From assembly GCA_002837195.1 (NCBI GenBank), contig KZ478060.1, positions 443,039 to 507,038 of the forward strand: DNA of 64,000 bases, in the 5' to 3' direction. A program made the position numbers and the translations under genes. Positions within the stretch are counted from its first letter, which is position 1; each line of letters opens with the position of its first letter. Source of the DNA: Enterobacterales bacterium CwR94 (lineage in GTDB: Bacteria; Pseudomonadota; Gammaproteobacteria; Enterobacterales; Enterobacteriaceae). Of the stretch, positions 63,996 to 64,000 are shown piece by piece. The notes below the pieces were generated by a model, which was given only the letters and a program-made list of their open reading frames with translations, was not told the origin of the DNA and ran no database searches.

Positions 63996-64000
63996 TCCGA

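Overview
The window looks like the chromosome of an Enterobacterales bacterium. The backbone has the gene content and order known from Escherichia coli: speC, mltC-yggX-mutY, trmB-yggL-yggN, tas-ygdR-ygdQ-mutH, rppH-ptsP-lgt-thyA, ppdA-ppdB-ygdB-ppdC-recC-ptrA-recB-recD, argA, amiC and an initiator tRNA-Met. Many genes without E. coli K-12 counterparts sit among them. Together with the protein sequences this suggests an Erwiniaceae-type genome (Pantoea/Erwinia) or a close relative; that placement is inference.

Layout. Positions 1-7.9 kb hold a pentose/pentitol utilisation locus: a sugar ABC importer (binding protein cut by the window start), a xylulokinase and a zinc dehydrogenase on the minus strand, and a divergent lyxose-isomerase-type cupin followed by a LacI regulator. 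Two matching LacI-type operators lie in the shared promoter region. Positions 7.9-17.7 kb carry single genes: a VOC protein, an orphan beta-helix (tailspike-like) protein, a small Ner/Nlp-type regulator, a bestrophin, a YghX-type dienelactone hydrolase, a FhuE siderophore receptor with a Fur-like site, a YghU glutathione transferase and a membrane-anchored winged-helix regulator. A 51-codon membrane protein follows at 17.96 kb.

The tRNA-Phe region (18.1-18.8 kb) has a 40-bp exact duplication of the tRNA 3' end plus flank and a 75-bp tandem repeat packed with hairpins, which looks like the scar of an integrated element. Positions 19.0-22.0 kb encode a SiaABCD-type partner-switch module controlling a diguanylate cyclase. 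Positions 22.0-28.3 kb hold a GntR(FCD)-controlled operon: a RidA protein, an amino-acid-type ABC importer, an aspartoacylase-family deacylase and a PLP dehydratase. This reads as uptake, deacylation and deamination of an N-acyl amino acid.

From 28.7 kb the core backbone begins with speC. It is interrupted at 30.9-33.9 kb by a TetR gene divergent from a two-gene UPF0261/PEP-hydrolase-family pair, which corresponds to the two halves of the plant Tm-1 protein. After that come envelope (mltC, lgt, amiC, ddpX), repair and recombination (mutY, mutH, recBCD), RNA (trmB, rppH) and metabolic (thyA, argA) genes. The mutH-rppH gap carries DnaA boxes and matches the location of DARS2 in E. coli. Tandem ARG boxes precede argA. 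No IS element, CRISPR array or intact prophage was seen.
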